Of a DNA stretch of 64,000 nucleotides, positions 23,124 to 35,550 are shown in pieces. Origin of the DNA: Lineus longissimus (Eukaryota; Nemertea; Pilidiophora; Heteronemertea; Lineidae); NCBI RefSeq assembly GCF_910592395.1, contig NC_088323.1, positions 7,442,001 to 7,506,000 of the forward strand, in the 5' to 3' direction. The notes below the pieces were generated by a model. That model searched no databases. It had not been told where the DNA came from and saw nothing but the letters and a program-made list of their open reading frames with translations. Numbering within the stretch: position 1 is the first letter of the stretch; each line of letters opens with the position of its first letter. A program made the translations under genes and the position numbers.

Positions 23124-25315
23124 ATACAATGTACAAACAGCATTAAATTACTGACTTATAGATTACATAGGGTACCAGTACGATCTTATTATAAATACCA
23201 ACGATATGACCTACATGTATAATATCTTATTACTAAAATACGTGACAAGTTTCGACGCAGCTTGCACAGCGTTGTTATGAATGATGTTATCCACTTGTTG
23301 TTCACCAATTAAGAAAAGTCCACAAAATACGTTTTTATTTCAGAAAAAATGCCACAGAATCACGAGCGTTGTAACAAAGTAAGTGGTAGGACTATATGAG
23401 TTGTTTATGTGTATGTTGATATCACCTGATATCACATCTTTTGAAAAATTAAAACATGCAATAAAGAGTCTGTCAATTGATTTTTGATCATCCCCCTCCA
23501 CCTCGAAAAAAATCTATGTCGTATCTATTAAGCCATATAGCCAAAGTAATATTTTATGCACTCAGTTTTAAGTTAATGAGTACTTTAATGTTATTACTGC
23601 ACAACAGATACTATTCTTTCAAGAGAGGGAAAGTCGAGATATAACTATCCAATTCATGATAAGTTTAATTTGGTTATACTCGACACCGAAATGTAACTAT
23701 TGCCATGTCAAATGGACGAGAAAAATCGCCAGTAATAAAATCAGATGCTCACAAAAATATAGAACAGGAGAGAAGTGAATGCTGTACACCAGAGTGATCT
23801 ACACATTGCACAGACACAGTACAAACAGTACATACATAACAGTGGTTATTACTGTACATTGTTTAAGACAACAAGAATAGCAGTTGGAACTCCGTATGGG
23901 ACACACGTGTCAATAAAATCCGACCATAAACAAATGCCTTGGTCATGAACCTACAGCATCCTAGGTAAAGAAGTGTGTTTTCTCTGTTGGACATCTTTGA
24001 AATCGCTGTTTGAAGTGCAAACGTTGCAGTACCGAATCCGCCTACTAGTCTTGTAAAAATGAAATTGATTAATCGAGGCCATTTGGAGGCAATGGATGCC
24101 AATTCAAGCAGGGCAAATAAATGACTTCTGGGATTTTAGGATATATATATTATTTCAAAACCGATTTAATCTAAGAATCTGACGGACACAAAACGACAGT
24201 CAGAAAACAATATTAACATATCAGATCGGACTGCACCGGTGTCCACTCGTAATGTTAGGACTCTGGAGTGCGAACTACCGGTTGGTTTTCTTAGAATTTT
24301 GCTAATTCTTGACCCAACATGATTTTAGGGCAGAAATAAAAATGATTTTTCAGCGAACATCACAGGTCATTTTTTTGCTTCATGTGCGTGACCTGAAGAT
24401 ATTCACAAAGCTTGGAAAGCAAACTCTAACACTTTGAATTTAAGGCGCTGTTGGACCGAGAGCCTAAAAAGGCGATATTGATCAACTGTAAAATCACCGT
24501 AGAGGAATGAAACCACCAATAAAACTAAGATTCCCGCATGAGTGCTAATGTGATTCAGATCAAAATACGTTCACAGAAACAATGCTGGTGCAGAAGCTTA
24601 ATTTCCATCTAACATACGTTTTCAAGAGGTATCAAGAATCAATGAAACCTTTCAGCATTTTGCCGGTCGCGCCGGGAAATGTTAGGCAAAGTGGGTGCGT
24701 TTTACTTCAAGAAAAAATTGACATCCTTGACAACCTTGGAAGGTGGTGGTGTAGGAAATGGTGTCCCAGTGATCGATGACAGCCACGAGAGAAGTAATCT
24801 GCACACAACGTCAACATTTAGACCGACGATGTAAACGTTTTCATAAATCTTTGCATATTTAGGGATTTCTATTTGTTGCACCGAGAATCTATATCTTCGA
24901 CTTGTAGCTGATTGTTATTTGTCATCAGAGATCGATCACTATTTCGTGTTATTTCATTATTCGTATATGTCGATACCCATCCGTATATGACACCAATTTG
25001 GATGGAAACTCTTCCACGGGTGATGCCCATACGGATATTTCAATGTTTTGCCATTTTATTGGATGTTGAAAACCGTCATCAATATTCATTCATTTAGTTT
25101 TTCACATCGCATTATATTGTTACTACCATGTAGACGCTATTCATCTGCTTGAAGGGCGCCTTTACAAAAAGGCTTAGATTGCCTGTAACAGGCCTATGTG
25201 AGACAGACGCACCAAACCCGGCTAAATAGTGTCTACACAATGTATATAATATCATTTGTATATAGTATCATAAGTCCTTTGTTGAAACATTTCGCATCTT
25301 TTTAATAGGACGGAG
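23124..25315. other. 3' flank of the GPCR and unassigned sequence
   Basis: AT-rich sequence. Short open frames at 23863-24102 (minus), 24582-24779 and 24912-25097 show no domain. No RNA gene or clear repeat seen. Confidence 0.4.
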
Positions 25316-25324
25316 ATATAAAGG

Positions 25325-25440
25325 CCATTTACTAGGGACCAAACCAATCCAGATCGATCCGGATCGGTCTAGATTAGTCTGCCGTGTAAACGCCCGCGAA
25401 TGTGATCTAGTCTGGTCTGCCCTGGTTCGATGTACATGCT
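25325..25440. repeat. Inverted-repeat-rich interspersed segment
   Basis: GATCGATCCGGATCGGTCTAG and GATCTAGTCTGGTCTGC surround GCCGTGTAAACGC, giving several small palindromes. It looks like a fragment of a short DNA-type repeat; no clean ends. Confidence 0.35.
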
Positions 25441-25984
25441 TACGTGCTTCACCTAATGCCTCCAGCCAACTGTATCGTGTATAACGTGAATCTCCTGCGA
25501 ACGAGCATTTGTTTGGAAACGGCGCCTGCGCTGTATATCAAAACTAAATCCTCGTTTGTTTCATTCATCCGTTCTGCAACTAAAGTTTATGGCAGAACTC
25601 GATACCTTCTGAACGATATCAGCACTTGGTAACAACATTTCACAGGTTTATTTTACTCGGCAGCACATCATCATTTGCATAAAATTGTCAATAAGAACTC
25701 ACCAGATCAACACGTCAACATGCCTCAGCGGAAATAGATGCGGATGGAGTAAATGAATGATCGGCTTCTGATGAGACTGCACAGAGAAAACGGAAAAAGT
25801 TGTCACGCAATTCTACAAAACAACATACCTAAATAAAGGATACCGATAAAGGGTGAATGGCCGTCTTCGATCTGTGTGCAGCAATGTGTTTGCCAGTATT
25901 GTAACCCAGCACCTTTTCAATAGGCAAGTACTTAGTCGGACGTAGTGAAGGCTCCTTGGTGATGGAAATGTCATCTTGAGATCC

Positions 25985-26205
25985 TTTGTTTTCCAATCAG
26001 AAATTTCGACATAGACCTTTGATCTTTACTCGTGCCCTATTTTGGGAAGCCCTGGTATTTTTTCACTGACAGTTGTTTTTAGAAATCTGACCTTCAGAGA
26101 AAAGTCGCGCAATGTCGCGCTATTGTTGGATAAATCAGGATAAAGTTAGAGAAACCGTTAAGAAATCGGAAAAAAACCTCCTACCAGTGCGTGGAATCGC
26201 ATTGT
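25985..26205 (+). mobile_element. Half copy of inverted-repeat family F1
   Basis: It carries the family's right half in order: CATAGACCTTTGATCTTTAC, CCCTATTTTGGGAAGCCC, TAGAAATCTGACCTT, GGATAAATCAGGATAAAG, GAGAAACCGTTAAGAAATC, CCTCCTACCAGTG. The complete reference copy is at 51628-52060. Confidence 0.75.
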
Positions 26206-26735
26206 GCAAATCTGAGTGTGCAAAGAGTGCAAATACGCCGTTGATGACGTCGCTGGCGCGAAAAAGTATGCAGTTTGACCTCGGCCCATCCAATCAGTAA
26301 AATCAACTACAAACATTCTTTATCAATTCACTGATCTATATCAATACCACTTGGAATATCAATTCCCCTGTTTCCCGAGAATCTTATCTAATCGTGTATA
26401 AGGCAAGGCAGGCTCCGTCCAACACAGCGAGCAGTGGTGACTGGAAGATGCCTGGGAAAAGCTCTGCATCACAAAAAAACATAGCGAAAATGAGCGCTCT
26501 CAGCAAATTTACCAAAACTTAGACACTTCGATATCATATGCATTAAAACCACCTAGTTCGTTAAATCGGTTTATGCATAATTTGCTATTTACACGCTATC
26601 TGCGTACATGGCGAACCTGCTGTGCATTTTCCTCTGTTTGCGATGCCATGCTTAAAGAACATCATGACAAGATGAATACAGCCATCGGGGCGAATTCTCA
26701 GCCCCGACCGAGGCGATAGGATATACATGTACTTT
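26206..26735. other. Unassigned sequence
   Basis: No gene or repeat supported. Confidence 0.4.
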
Positions 26736-26737
26736 CT

Positions 26738-27518
26738 TCCCCGTTTGCAAGATAAAAGCCAACGGCATCTCCCGTTGGTAAGATAACAAACCAATGGCAT
26801 CTCCCGTTGGCAAGATTACAGCCAATGGCATCTCCCGGTGGTAAGATAAAAACCAATGGCATCTCCCGTTGCAAGATAAAAGCCAATGGCATCTCCCGGT
26901 GGTAAGATAAAAACCAATGGCATCTCCCGTTGCAAGATAAAAGCCAATGGCATCTCCCGGTGGTAAGATAAAAACCAATGGCATCTCCCGTTGCAAGATA
27001 AAAGCCAATAACATCTCCCGTTGGTAAGATAAAAACCAATGGCAACTCCCGTTGGTAAGATAAAAGCCAATGGTCTCCTGTTGGTAAGATAAAAACCAAT
27101 GGCATCTCCCGTTGCAAGATAAAAGCCAATAGCATCTCCCGTTGGTAAGATAAAAACCAATGGCAACTCCCGTTGGTAAGATAAAAGCTAATGGTCTCCC
27201 GTTGGTAAGATAAAAACCAATGGTATCTCCCGTTGCAAGATAAAAGCCAATGGCATCTCCCGTTGGTAAGATAAAAACCAATGGCAACTCCCGTTGGTAA
27301 GATAAAAGCCAATGGTCTCCCGTTGGTAAGATAAAAACCAATGGTATCTCCCGTAGCAAGATAAAAGCCAATGGCATCTCCCGTTGGTAAGATAAAAACC
27401 AATGGCAACTCCCGTTGGTAAGATAAAAGCCAATGGTCTCCCGTTGGTAAGATAAAAACCAATGGCATCTCCCGTTGGTAAGATAAAAGCCAATGGTCTC
27501 CCGTTGGAAAGATAAAAT
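26738..27518. repeat. Minisatellite of 29-31-bp units, about 26 copies
   Basis: Units read AAGATAAAAGCCAATGGCAT then CTCCCGTTGGT, with 29-, 30- and 31-base variants. Larger groups of variants repeat in order (higher-order structure), for example the 29-base variant recurs after every two to four longer units. The minus strand is stop-free in all three frames, which yields open frames of up to 302 codons. Because unit length varies by single bases, the frame is not maintained and I treat it as non-coding. Confidence 0.9.
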
Positions 27519-29804
27519 TCTAAAACACCCGAGTGAGAATATTTCATTGGTAAACCCCACTTTTAATGATGTATTCCGGACGTTCAGGGGCTCTTTATTT
27601 TTACTTGCTTACTGCGAGCTTAGACGGTTAAATACTGAATTGACATTCACGAGTCATTGCATGGGAAGTCTGCATCCGAATGCACGACTATTCCATATAT
27701 AAAACAGCCTATTAAGGCAGGCTGGCGTGCTACCTATCTAAACCTCACTGACTCGCACCTCCCGAACATTAGTATCAGCGCCAGTAAGCCGTCATGTTGT
27801 CTCTCACAGGACATTGATATCTCCAGGGCGCGGCCGCTACAATGTATCTGAAGGGTACCGTTTTTCACCAGCGGTTTCAAATATTGAGAGCAGGATATGG
27901 TGCGGAGGACCCCCGACCCCCGATATGCGAGAATGGTGAGACGAGAACCGCACTTTCACAGCGGCCTAATCATAATTCCGGAGTAACGATTTATAAACTG
28001 CAATATATTTCAATATCGGCTTGTGTTCGTGCTCAAGGTAACGCTAATTCCTTTCGTTGCTTTCCATTAGTCTCGGTCAAAGAGCCGATAAGCCCATCAT
28101 AGCGGTTTCCTGTTTTGTCCTCGAGTGCACCTGCGTGTGTAATTGTTGGTTAATGCGACAATATTAGGACATGGATGAATGGAACTTCGGACCTGTTTAA
28201 GCTTTATTTGTTGCTAAGAGCGTAAAAAGATGCAAAATATTGCTCAGGGTTAAAGGACAACCGCTCGAATTGTACGCGCATCATTATTACTATGCTCTGC
28301 GCCGTGAAATCACGACATCTCTTGTAATGAACATTTTCCCTTGAATGACACTTTCTAAAGCTTTATAAAAATCCGAAAAAAATCGGGGGTCAACCATTGT
28401 GTTTTGAGACATATTGAATTATGTACAAATAAGCGAAAAAAGCATCAACTGCCACTGAACGGCACTCTTATACGCGGCCGACGGACATCCCGTATTCAGT
28501 GTACACATTCGTCGTCATCAGCAGTAACATGCGTAGTTTCTAGTTATCAATCTATTCAGCAGTGCCCATGGATTCAGAAGCTACCCATAGCATGACACAA
28601 AAAAAGCTTAAACTAAATGATCAATGGGTTATATCATCATATACGGTGGATTACACTACTATCAACTTGCACACGTCTACACTTCTATCAACTTCCACAC
28701 GTCTTGCCCTAATTGTTGCTGGACTCAAATATTTACTGCAGCAGCCCACGAAACCAAGAATCGAATGACTACCCAATCGTCTTGACACATCAATTAAACC
28801 ACGTTAACAAGTCGTGATGACTATTCCACTGAACAAACGAGTATCGGGCAACCAATTATATAGCATTGCTTGGGTTACCATGGATTAAAAGCCGGAACGA
28901 CATTCTTTACACCCGCGGTAAATCTAAAGCTTGCATTTTATTGGCCAGTGGGTAGAAAATCGAAAGTGTTGGAAAAAAATGTTATAAGCGACACAGACGT
29001 CTATACTATGAGCGATTGAAAGGTTGAAAGTGTAATTGAAAATATCAATATTTTTCTGTGTGTGGCTTTGGGTCACTGGTCACGCATTTGCTTCATGCGT
29101 TACTGATCAGAACTGTTCTGCATTCTTGGCGTCAGCTTCATTTGATCGAGCGCAGGTCCGAGTTGGCGTCGTAATATGACATTTTCAAGTTTCAATTTTC
29201 TTGTAAGCATATTCTGTGATAACTTTAATATACAACATATTTTTTTAGCAAATCAAAGTCGATGCTGAAGAGGTATATTCATTTGAATTGTCGTGGTGCG
29301 GTCGGATATTCGTATTTTTATTAGCGCTTTTATTAGGATACTTTTGCACATGGGCGGATGATTCTTCTGAAGCTACTTTGTGAGATTGAAAGTTTAGCAT
29401 GAAGGCCTGTTCTCGTTATGTGTAGAAATTTGCATTACTTTGTCAAGTGCAGGACGGGTGTTAAACTTGGATTACTTATGATAACATTATAATATGCGTG
29501 TACACGATTACACCTACTCAGCATCACTGGAACAACTAATGTACGAAATCTTTCCGTGCCTGATAATACAACAATGGATTTTGGTTTCGCTTCATATGCA
29601 TTCGAATGAAAATAACAAATAACATATATTCATTTTATGCCTGCTACGCTTACAATACTAAATTACTTACAATGCAAGGAAAGTGTTTTGTACTTTTATT
29701 TGTGTGACCATTAAAAGTAGAGTTAACACGGGATCAGTTTTGTCAGAAACAGGATTACTGGAATATCGCTCGGACACTATGCATAAAAACCTAACATCAA
29801 ATCT
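27519..29804. other. Unassigned non-coding sequence
   Basis: Several short open frames (27493-28102, 28404-28768) lack domains and splice context. No repeat seen. Confidence 0.4.
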
Positions 29805-30734
29805 CCAGTGTGGGGATTCGGACAGTGTCAGCAAATCACTGTCAACTATGGTTACAACAGCGCTAACAAACGACAATAGCAAATCTGATAACTCCCGCAG
29901 ATTAAACACAAAATAATTCCTGTCCTATGGCACTCGACGTGGATTTGCTGGTAGACATTTCTAGGTGATAACTCAAAGACATCTGTTTGTAGGTTTATAT
30001 TGATGTAGCTGTCTTGAATAAGTAGAAAGCTGTATATTTGTAGACCAATGCCTAATTCAGGGTCCAAAATGCGCTTATTTCTACCATATCTACCTAAGTT
30101 GTGAATATTATTGCATTTGCTGTGTTGTGTAGCATGTACATCAGAATAGGCAGATATGATAACAAGCACTCGGCTCAAAGTGTTCTATGAAGTTTCTTAA
30201 AATGCAATAAAAATGCAAACTGTGCGCTATGGTTACCTGTGTCACAGTCATTACTGTACAAGTGTAACAATAGCGGACAGTCATGGCAGTGCATGAATGT
30301 AACCATAGCGGACAGTCTGTCGTCTTATATTGCATTTTAAGTCACTTTATAAAACACTTTAAGCCAAGTGCTTGTGATCATATCTGCCTATTCTGATGTA
30401 CATGCTACACAACACAGCACATGCAATAATCTTCACAACTAATGCAGATCGGGTAGAAATCAGCGCAATTTGTACCCTGAATTAGGATATAGGACTACAA
30501 AAACACTATTTTCTCTATTTATTCAGAAAGGCTACACCGATACAAACCTATTAAAATATGTGTTAAAGTTATCATCTAGAAATATCCACAAAGAAATCCA
30601 CGTCGAGTGCCATAGAACAGGAATTATTCGCAGTTGAATCGGTCTGAGTTTTCAAATTTGTTATTGTCGTCCGCTAGCGCTGTAATCATGTAGTGGGCCG
30701 TGACTTGCTGACACTGTCCGAATCCCCACACCGA
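29805..30734. mobile_element. Foldback element with arms of about 430 bp
   Basis: The left arm runs from CCAGTGTGGGGATTCGGACA through ACTCGACGTGGATTTG, TGTAGCTGTCTTGAATAA and GCTGTGTTGTGTAGCATG to about 30235. The right arm (about 30300-30734) is its reverse complement and ends TGTCCGAATCCCCACAC. A short centre repeats GTAAC.ATAGCGGACAGTC. No transposase is present. A transcript across it would form a hairpin of more than 400 base pairs. Single arms lie at 18.1-18.5, 41.1-41.25 and 55.66-56.22 kb. Confidence 0.85.
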
Positions 30735-31383
30735 TCTCGTTCAACAGAAAACGCGCAAGATATTACATGACTTGACTGATAACTGCCCAATCCCATTTCG
30801 TATCGTCTTAACTTTCACAGTATTTTCAATATTTTTGAGCCCCGTCTATCTTGTATCTAGTTTCCGCATATTCCGGATCTCGAAGACCTGAATTGATAAG
30901 GAATACATAGCAATTACGGAAAACACAATCGAAGGCTTTGTAAATGTGAAAAATAAGACGAAACATAAGCGTTTTGTGAACTTTTCCATGATGCATTCGG
31001 TATAGGACTTAGATATTTTCAAGCAAACTTTTCCGATTGATATAATACACTTACATGTCAAAGGGCTATTCCGTGTATTTTCAAGCTATTTCAAGGCATT
31101 CGATTACTGGAAATGATAAACCGAGAAACGAAATACTGAACAATCATTTTTCTATTCTTACGGGGAGTTTCGAGTAATGTAAAGTTCCGGAAAATATTCG
31201 AACGTATCGTGACTAATTTCTTTACAACATTTCGAGCAACGTATATAGTAGGAATATTCAGAGCAACGCAGTACTTAAAAACTACATCCGGGCACTTATA
31301 ATTACCGTGCTCGATATCCATTATTCCAAGAACGGATTCTCAAACAAATTTTCATCTTCTTCGAGATAGTCTCGGCAATAAAC
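30735..31383. other. Putative promoter region and 5' flank of the lectin/Ig gene
   Basis: AT-rich sequence with no gene. TATAATT lies near 31297, about 85 bases before the predicted start codon. It is a weak TATA-like candidate only. Confidence 0.3.
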
Positions 31384-31450
31384 ATGGCTATTATCGACAA
31401 TGTAGTGATCTACACGTTATTGTTTTCATGGATTTCAAGGCCATTATTAG
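31384..31450 (+). CDS. Exon 1: signal peptide
   Basis: The ATG at 31384 opens 22 codons plus one base ending at AG|GTAAGT. The peptide begins MAIIDNVV and has the hydrophobic core VVIYTLLFSWI, typical of a signal sequence. It ends in phase 1, and joining to the phase-1 acceptor at 35551 restores an Ala codon before the first lectin cysteine. The intron of about 4.1 kb is filled with transposons. The assignment rests on frame, hydrophobicity and a strong donor; no other candidate first exon was found nearer, but a different one is possible. Confidence 0.5.
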
Positions 31451-31484
31451 GTAAGTTATATACAATGCTATAATATTATAATAT

Positions 31485-32028
31485 AGGAAGTGACTATTTG
31501 GCAAGCCCGGCTCACCAAACAGCACCTTTTTTCTGCCCTAGATGGAGAGCCGAACTCATGCATATTCAACCATCCAGGAGCTCATTATCATTCGTGGCAA
31601 CACGGTCAGCAACACTGGAGTTACAGTGAAACGCCTTTAGAAATGCACACTAATGCATTTAACATGCTTATCAGTTAAATCACGTTTATGACTTTTTTTG
31701 TAAATCCATACAGTCATGTACATGTACATGCTTCTTCATGGATTATTGACCAAAACCCGAGTTTAGTAACAGAAATTGAATCGAGAGCGGGAAGTCGGCC
31801 ATTGTTAAATATGCGCATATAAATTCGAATATGACGTCACTGCTCTCTGATTGGCCAACATGTTGTAACCTCTCCGGCTCGCCAAAGAGGGTAGTATTTT
31901 TGCCCTGTTTGGCAAGCCCGGCTTGCCGAACAGGGTGGCTTTTTGGTGCTGTTTGGCGAGCGGCTCTCCAAACAGGACAAAAAAAGATGCCTGTTCGGCG
32001 AGCGGCTTGCCAAATAGACCCGGCCTAT
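31485..32028. mobile_element. Inverted-repeat element in intron 1
   Basis: The left end (TATAGG..CTATTTGGCAAGCC, then CACCAAACAGCACC) and the right end (complement: TATAGG..CTATTTGGCAAGCC, then CCAAACAGCACC) are inverted copies over about 80 bases. The right part also repeats GGCAAGCCCGGCTTGCC palindromes. It begins 35 bases after the donor of exon 1. The target duplication is obscured by surrounding TATA-rich sequence. Confidence 0.65.
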
Positions 32029-32036
32029 AATATATA

Positions 32037-32212
32037 CAATTGAACCTCCCTTAGCGGACTCCTTTCTATGAAGACTAGACACTTGTTTGGTTCTTTTAAT
32101 TTGTTATCTCGATTTAATTTGACCTCTCTAATCAAAACACCTCCCTATTAAAGACATCACTCGTCAGTCCCGAGAGTGTCTTTAATCATGTTAATAGAGG
32201 GAGGTTTTCCTG
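32037..32212. mobile_element. Short pogo/Tigger-like MITE, copy 1
   Basis: A 176-base element with ends CAATTGAACCTCCC and GAGGGAGGTTTTCCTG flanked by TA dinucleotides. The interior repeats CTCCCTATTAA. Termini of the CAGT.GAACCTCC type and TA target sites are characteristic of pogo/Tigger-like Tc1-mariner elements. Confidence 0.7.
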
Positions 32213-32541
32213 TACCTGGTGCAAAAAAGCACATACTTGATCGTTTAAACTTGGCCCATCTCTGAACTGTTTCATTTGCAAAGAAAACAAAAACAAACGA
32301 ACAAACGAACAAACACAACGCGCAGGAGTGAAAAGAGTTGAACCCAACGGATGTGAAAGCGTTTTCGGAAGGTTCTGATAAAGCGTTCGTCTACTGTTAC
32401 GTAGCTAATAGTTAAAATGTACTACACGATGTACAGACGAGGCTGTGTTTAATTCAGCAGCCTCCGAACGTTACTCTTCTGTGTAAGGTAGCCAGAGACT
32501 ACAAAGAACTGCTTTTGTCAATTCATCAATGTAACTTAGTA

Positions 32542-32690
32542 CAGTTTACCTCTCTATTAAGGACACCCTCCGGACTGACAAATGATGTCTTTAATAGGGA
32601 GGTGTCCTGATAAGAGAGGTCAACTTGAAAGGAAACATCCAATTTGGGACCAAAACGAGTGTCCTTAAGAGAGAGGCTGGCCTTAAATCA
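32542..32690. mobile_element. Pogo/Tigger-like MITE, copy 2 (degraded right end)
   Basis: It begins TA|CAGTTTACCTCTCTATTAAG and contains TGTCTTTAATAGGGAGGTGT and TCCTTAAGAGAGAGG. The right terminus is eroded. Confidence 0.6.
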
Positions 32691-33065
32691 ACCGATACAA
32701 TAATTATTTCATGGAACAAAAATACATACAGACTACAATAAATACAATAAAACAGTATTTACATCTTCGGTAATGGTGACCTGATACAAATTCATTGTTG
32801 CGTAATCAAGGCGACGGGTCACCTGGCCATGAAAGCGAGATTGGCAATACCAATAAAGGACATTAATTCACAAGTTTGTGTCAAGAAATTTCATTGGCCA
32901 TCTACTTATGATGGCGCGTCTGACAAATTTCCCGCTGGATCGGATCGGCGGTGAAGACGCAGACTTCAGGATTGTCGCAAACCGCCGATAAATGGAAATG
33001 GAAATCGCGTAATATAGCAGTCATCGTCAAATTTCGGAAGAGTTTTGATTTTCGATGTTATGATA

Positions 33066-33070
33066 ACGAC

Positions 33071-33112
<42 letters not shown>
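33066..33112. repeat. (TAA)n microsatellite, probable LINE tail
   Basis: About 14-15 TAA repeats. On the minus strand they directly follow the 3' end of a LINE fragment, as in many LINEs with microsatellite tails. Confidence 0.85.
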
Positions 33113-33115
<3 letters not shown>

Positions 33116-33385
33116 TGTTATTTGTAAAGCGCCTGTATCACTTGAAACAAATGTTCACCGGCGCTGGTGAGCTCTATTGAAAAGAAGGGTCTTGAGTTCT
33201 TTGCGAAAGGTTGAGACATCCGATGTAGCTCTCAGGGTGGGGGAAAGAGAGTTCCACGGTTGAGGTGCTAAAGTGGCGAATGCTCGACCTCCAAATGTTT
33301 TCAGTCTATATTTCCTGCAAGTGAGAAGGTCCTGAGATTCAGAGCGAAGGTAACGAGGTGGCACGTAATGTTGGATGAGATCGTT
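33113..33385 (-). pseudogene. 5'-truncated LINE fragment, reverse transcriptase C-terminal end
   Basis: The minus-strand frame (33155-33364) encodes a typical C-terminal tail of non-LTR retrotransposon polyproteins. It reads PPRYLRSESQDLLTCRKYRL, then KTFGGRAFATLAPQPWNSLS, then LRATSDVSTFRKELKTLLF. The motif R.K..G.RAF...AP..WN.LP..LR....F...LK..LF is widespread in CR1/L2/RTE-like LINEs. A 3' UTR with AAAGCGCC and a (TTA)n tail follows at 33.07-33.15 kb. It is a dead-on-arrival insertion in intron 1. Confidence 0.85.
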
Positions 33386-33489
33386 CAGGTAAATTGGTGC
33401 AAGCCGGTGGTATGCTTTTGTTGTCCCGTTTTAACAGTAAATCTGTTGTTCAGTGGTCAACGGTCGTCATCGTGCCGTTTTTACACATA

Positions 33490-33667
33490 CAGTGGAACCT
33501 CCCTTAGTAGACACCTCTTTATTAAGGACAACCTCCCTATTAAGGACACTAGTTTTGGTTTCAAATTGGTTGTTTCCATTCAATTTGACCTCTCTAATCA
33601 GGACACCTCTCTATTAAGGACAGCATTTGTCAGTCCCGAGGGTGTCCTTAATAGAGAGGTTCTAGTG
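33490..33667. mobile_element. Pogo/Tigger-like MITE, copy 3
   Basis: 178 bases from CAGTGGAACCTCCCTTAG to TAATAGAGAGGTTCTAGTG, flanked by TA on both sides (33488-33489 and 33668-33669). The interior repeats CTCCCTATTAAGGACA. Confidence 0.8.
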
Positions 33668-34169
33668 TAGTTTAAAATGTGTGTACAGGAAATAACAGTC
33701 AGCGTTACTACCATTAACAGAAATACTAGGGGGGGAAATTGACAAGGTCATAGTTGTCATTCTCCTCTATTAAAGGGAAATCTTAATTCTTTTCAATACA
33801 ACACCGTCTTGGCGAAGAACATTATCATTCATACATATTAGTAGAAAATCATTGCTTAAATCTGGGAACATGATTAATTTCCGCACGCAGCCACCAATAC
33901 CATTCAGCATGTTGTCAATGCGCTTTTCTTTTCTGGGGTAATAAGAAACTGTCAGGTCAAGATGAAATGTAACAAAATATCGCCTAACCAGGGGACCCTC
34001 CAAATTGGACTTCGCTGTAGCATTTCTTTTATTTCTGCCTTGAGATTGCTGAATCTCTATAATCATGTTTGGTTTTGAGGCAAGGATCAATAAAAACCGA
34101 ACTTCAGAGAAATTCGACCAGTAGTTCGTCCTCAAGAGCCCCGAAGGATGCGGACATGACATTTATGAA

Positions 34170-34765
34170 TGGATTTTAGTGGGCGACTTTTCTATTTTTT
34201 CCTGATTTATCCGGCAAAAGTCCGACATTGTTCGACTTTTTCCTGAATGGTCGGATTTCTAGAAAATCTGTGAAAAATACTCGGACTTCCCAAATTAAGG
34301 AAAATGAGGGAGAGCAGGCGATGGGAGGTTGTACTGAGCACGATACCGTGGGAGAATTTGTCCGATTTGTTGTTGCCAAAGAAAACGGTGAAAAATCATT
34401 ATAGGCCAGGGAAAATAACAGCTTTTAACCATAAATGTAAGAGATAATGAAGAATAGATCCGAATAAATGATTCATCAATTACTTGACGAGTTCTACTGA
34501 TCGGACTGGTTTACAGGGCCCAAATATACAAGGTGACCTGATTGAGTGAGCTTATTAGTATTCACACTTAGGCTCACTTTGAGTGTTTGGCTCACACGTC
34601 ATTAACAGCATTCAACATAGGCCTTTGATCTTTATTGCCTTATTTTGGGAAGCCCAGGAAATTCTATCTTTTAGAGAAAGTCCGACAATGTAGGTCTTTT
34701 GTCGAATAAATCAGGAAAAAGTTATAGAAACCGTTAGAAAGTTGACGAAAACCTCCGGCTGGTGT
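34170..34765. mobile_element. Inverted-repeat family F1 copy, expanded centre
   Basis: The left half has TTTTTCCTGATTTATCCGGC, then GGTCGGATTTCTAGAAAAT. The right half starts near 34600 with CATTCAACATAGGCCTTTGA, then TTATTTTGGGAAGCCC and GAAACCGTTAGAAAG. The halves are complementary. Confidence 0.7.
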
Positions 34766-35174
34766 ATTTCATTTTGAAATCATTTCGTTGCCTTTGCTGA
34801 TTTTTATACCATAAAGCATGGCATTGGCTCTGAAATCAGCCAACCTTCGATTCCAATCTATACACTGATACGACTCAATAGGGTGTTGATGGTAGAATTC
34901 AATGCACTAAGAGGTCCTATGCATTCCACAGTATAAGATAGACAATGGTTAGGGATGTGTAATTTGCATTTTCTATTTTGGGAGGGTTATCCTCGGGGCC
35001 TGATGGTTGGTTGAAAACTGCGAGGGAATATTCGGAGATGTCCAATAAGGTAAAATTAATTCAGTTTGATGATCATTTATACTTGTTTTACCTTTCCTGT
35101 GCTTTCACATACTCTGTAGTGTATCAGACAGAGTTAGCCCTTCATTATGAGGGGAACTCAAATGAAAGGCTTTT

Positions 35175-35505
35175 CAGACATCTCAACTGTTCCTTTAAGA
35201 TTTTCCTGATTTATCCGACAAATGTCCGATATTATCCAATTTTTTTCCTGAAAGGTCAGACTTCTAGAAAATACTAGGGGTTCCCAAGACAGGGCATCAC
35301 AGATCGAAGGCTTTTTTTTGACCCCATTATCCCCGTTCATCTTTATTGCCCTATTTTGGGAATCCCTAGTATTTTTCACAGTTTAAAAAAAACCACGCCC
35401 TTCAGGGAAAAGTCGAACGATGTCAGACTTTTGTCGAATAAATTTGGAACAAGTTAGGGAAACCGTTAAGAAGTCGGAAAAATCCTCCTGCTAGTGCACA
35501 GTCGG
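35175..35505. mobile_element. Inverted-repeat family F1 copy just upstream of lectin exon A
   Basis: Both halves are present: TTTTCCTGATTTATCCGACA...CCTGAAAGGTCAGACTTCTAG on the left, and CCCTATTTTGGGAATCCCTA...GGAAACCGTTAAGAAGTCGG on the right. Its right half begins the 5.7-kb block duplicated at 41.42 kb. Confidence 0.75.
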
Positions 35506-35550
35506 AATTAAAAGTTTGCCTCATATTTGCCCACATGTGTTTGTTTTTAG

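Noticed and set aside
26652-27560. 302-, 256-, 119- and 116-codon minus-strand open frames with repeated GFYLTNGRCHW-type peptides
   Set aside because: They are the three reading frames of a 29-31-bp minisatellite. Units change length by single bases, so no frame is conserved.
33770-34162. 130-codon minus-strand frame in intron 1
   Set aside because: No domain; part of its sequence (TTTGGTTTTGAG and AATAAAAACC words) recurs near 39.13 and 43.93 kb, so it is probably repeat-derived.
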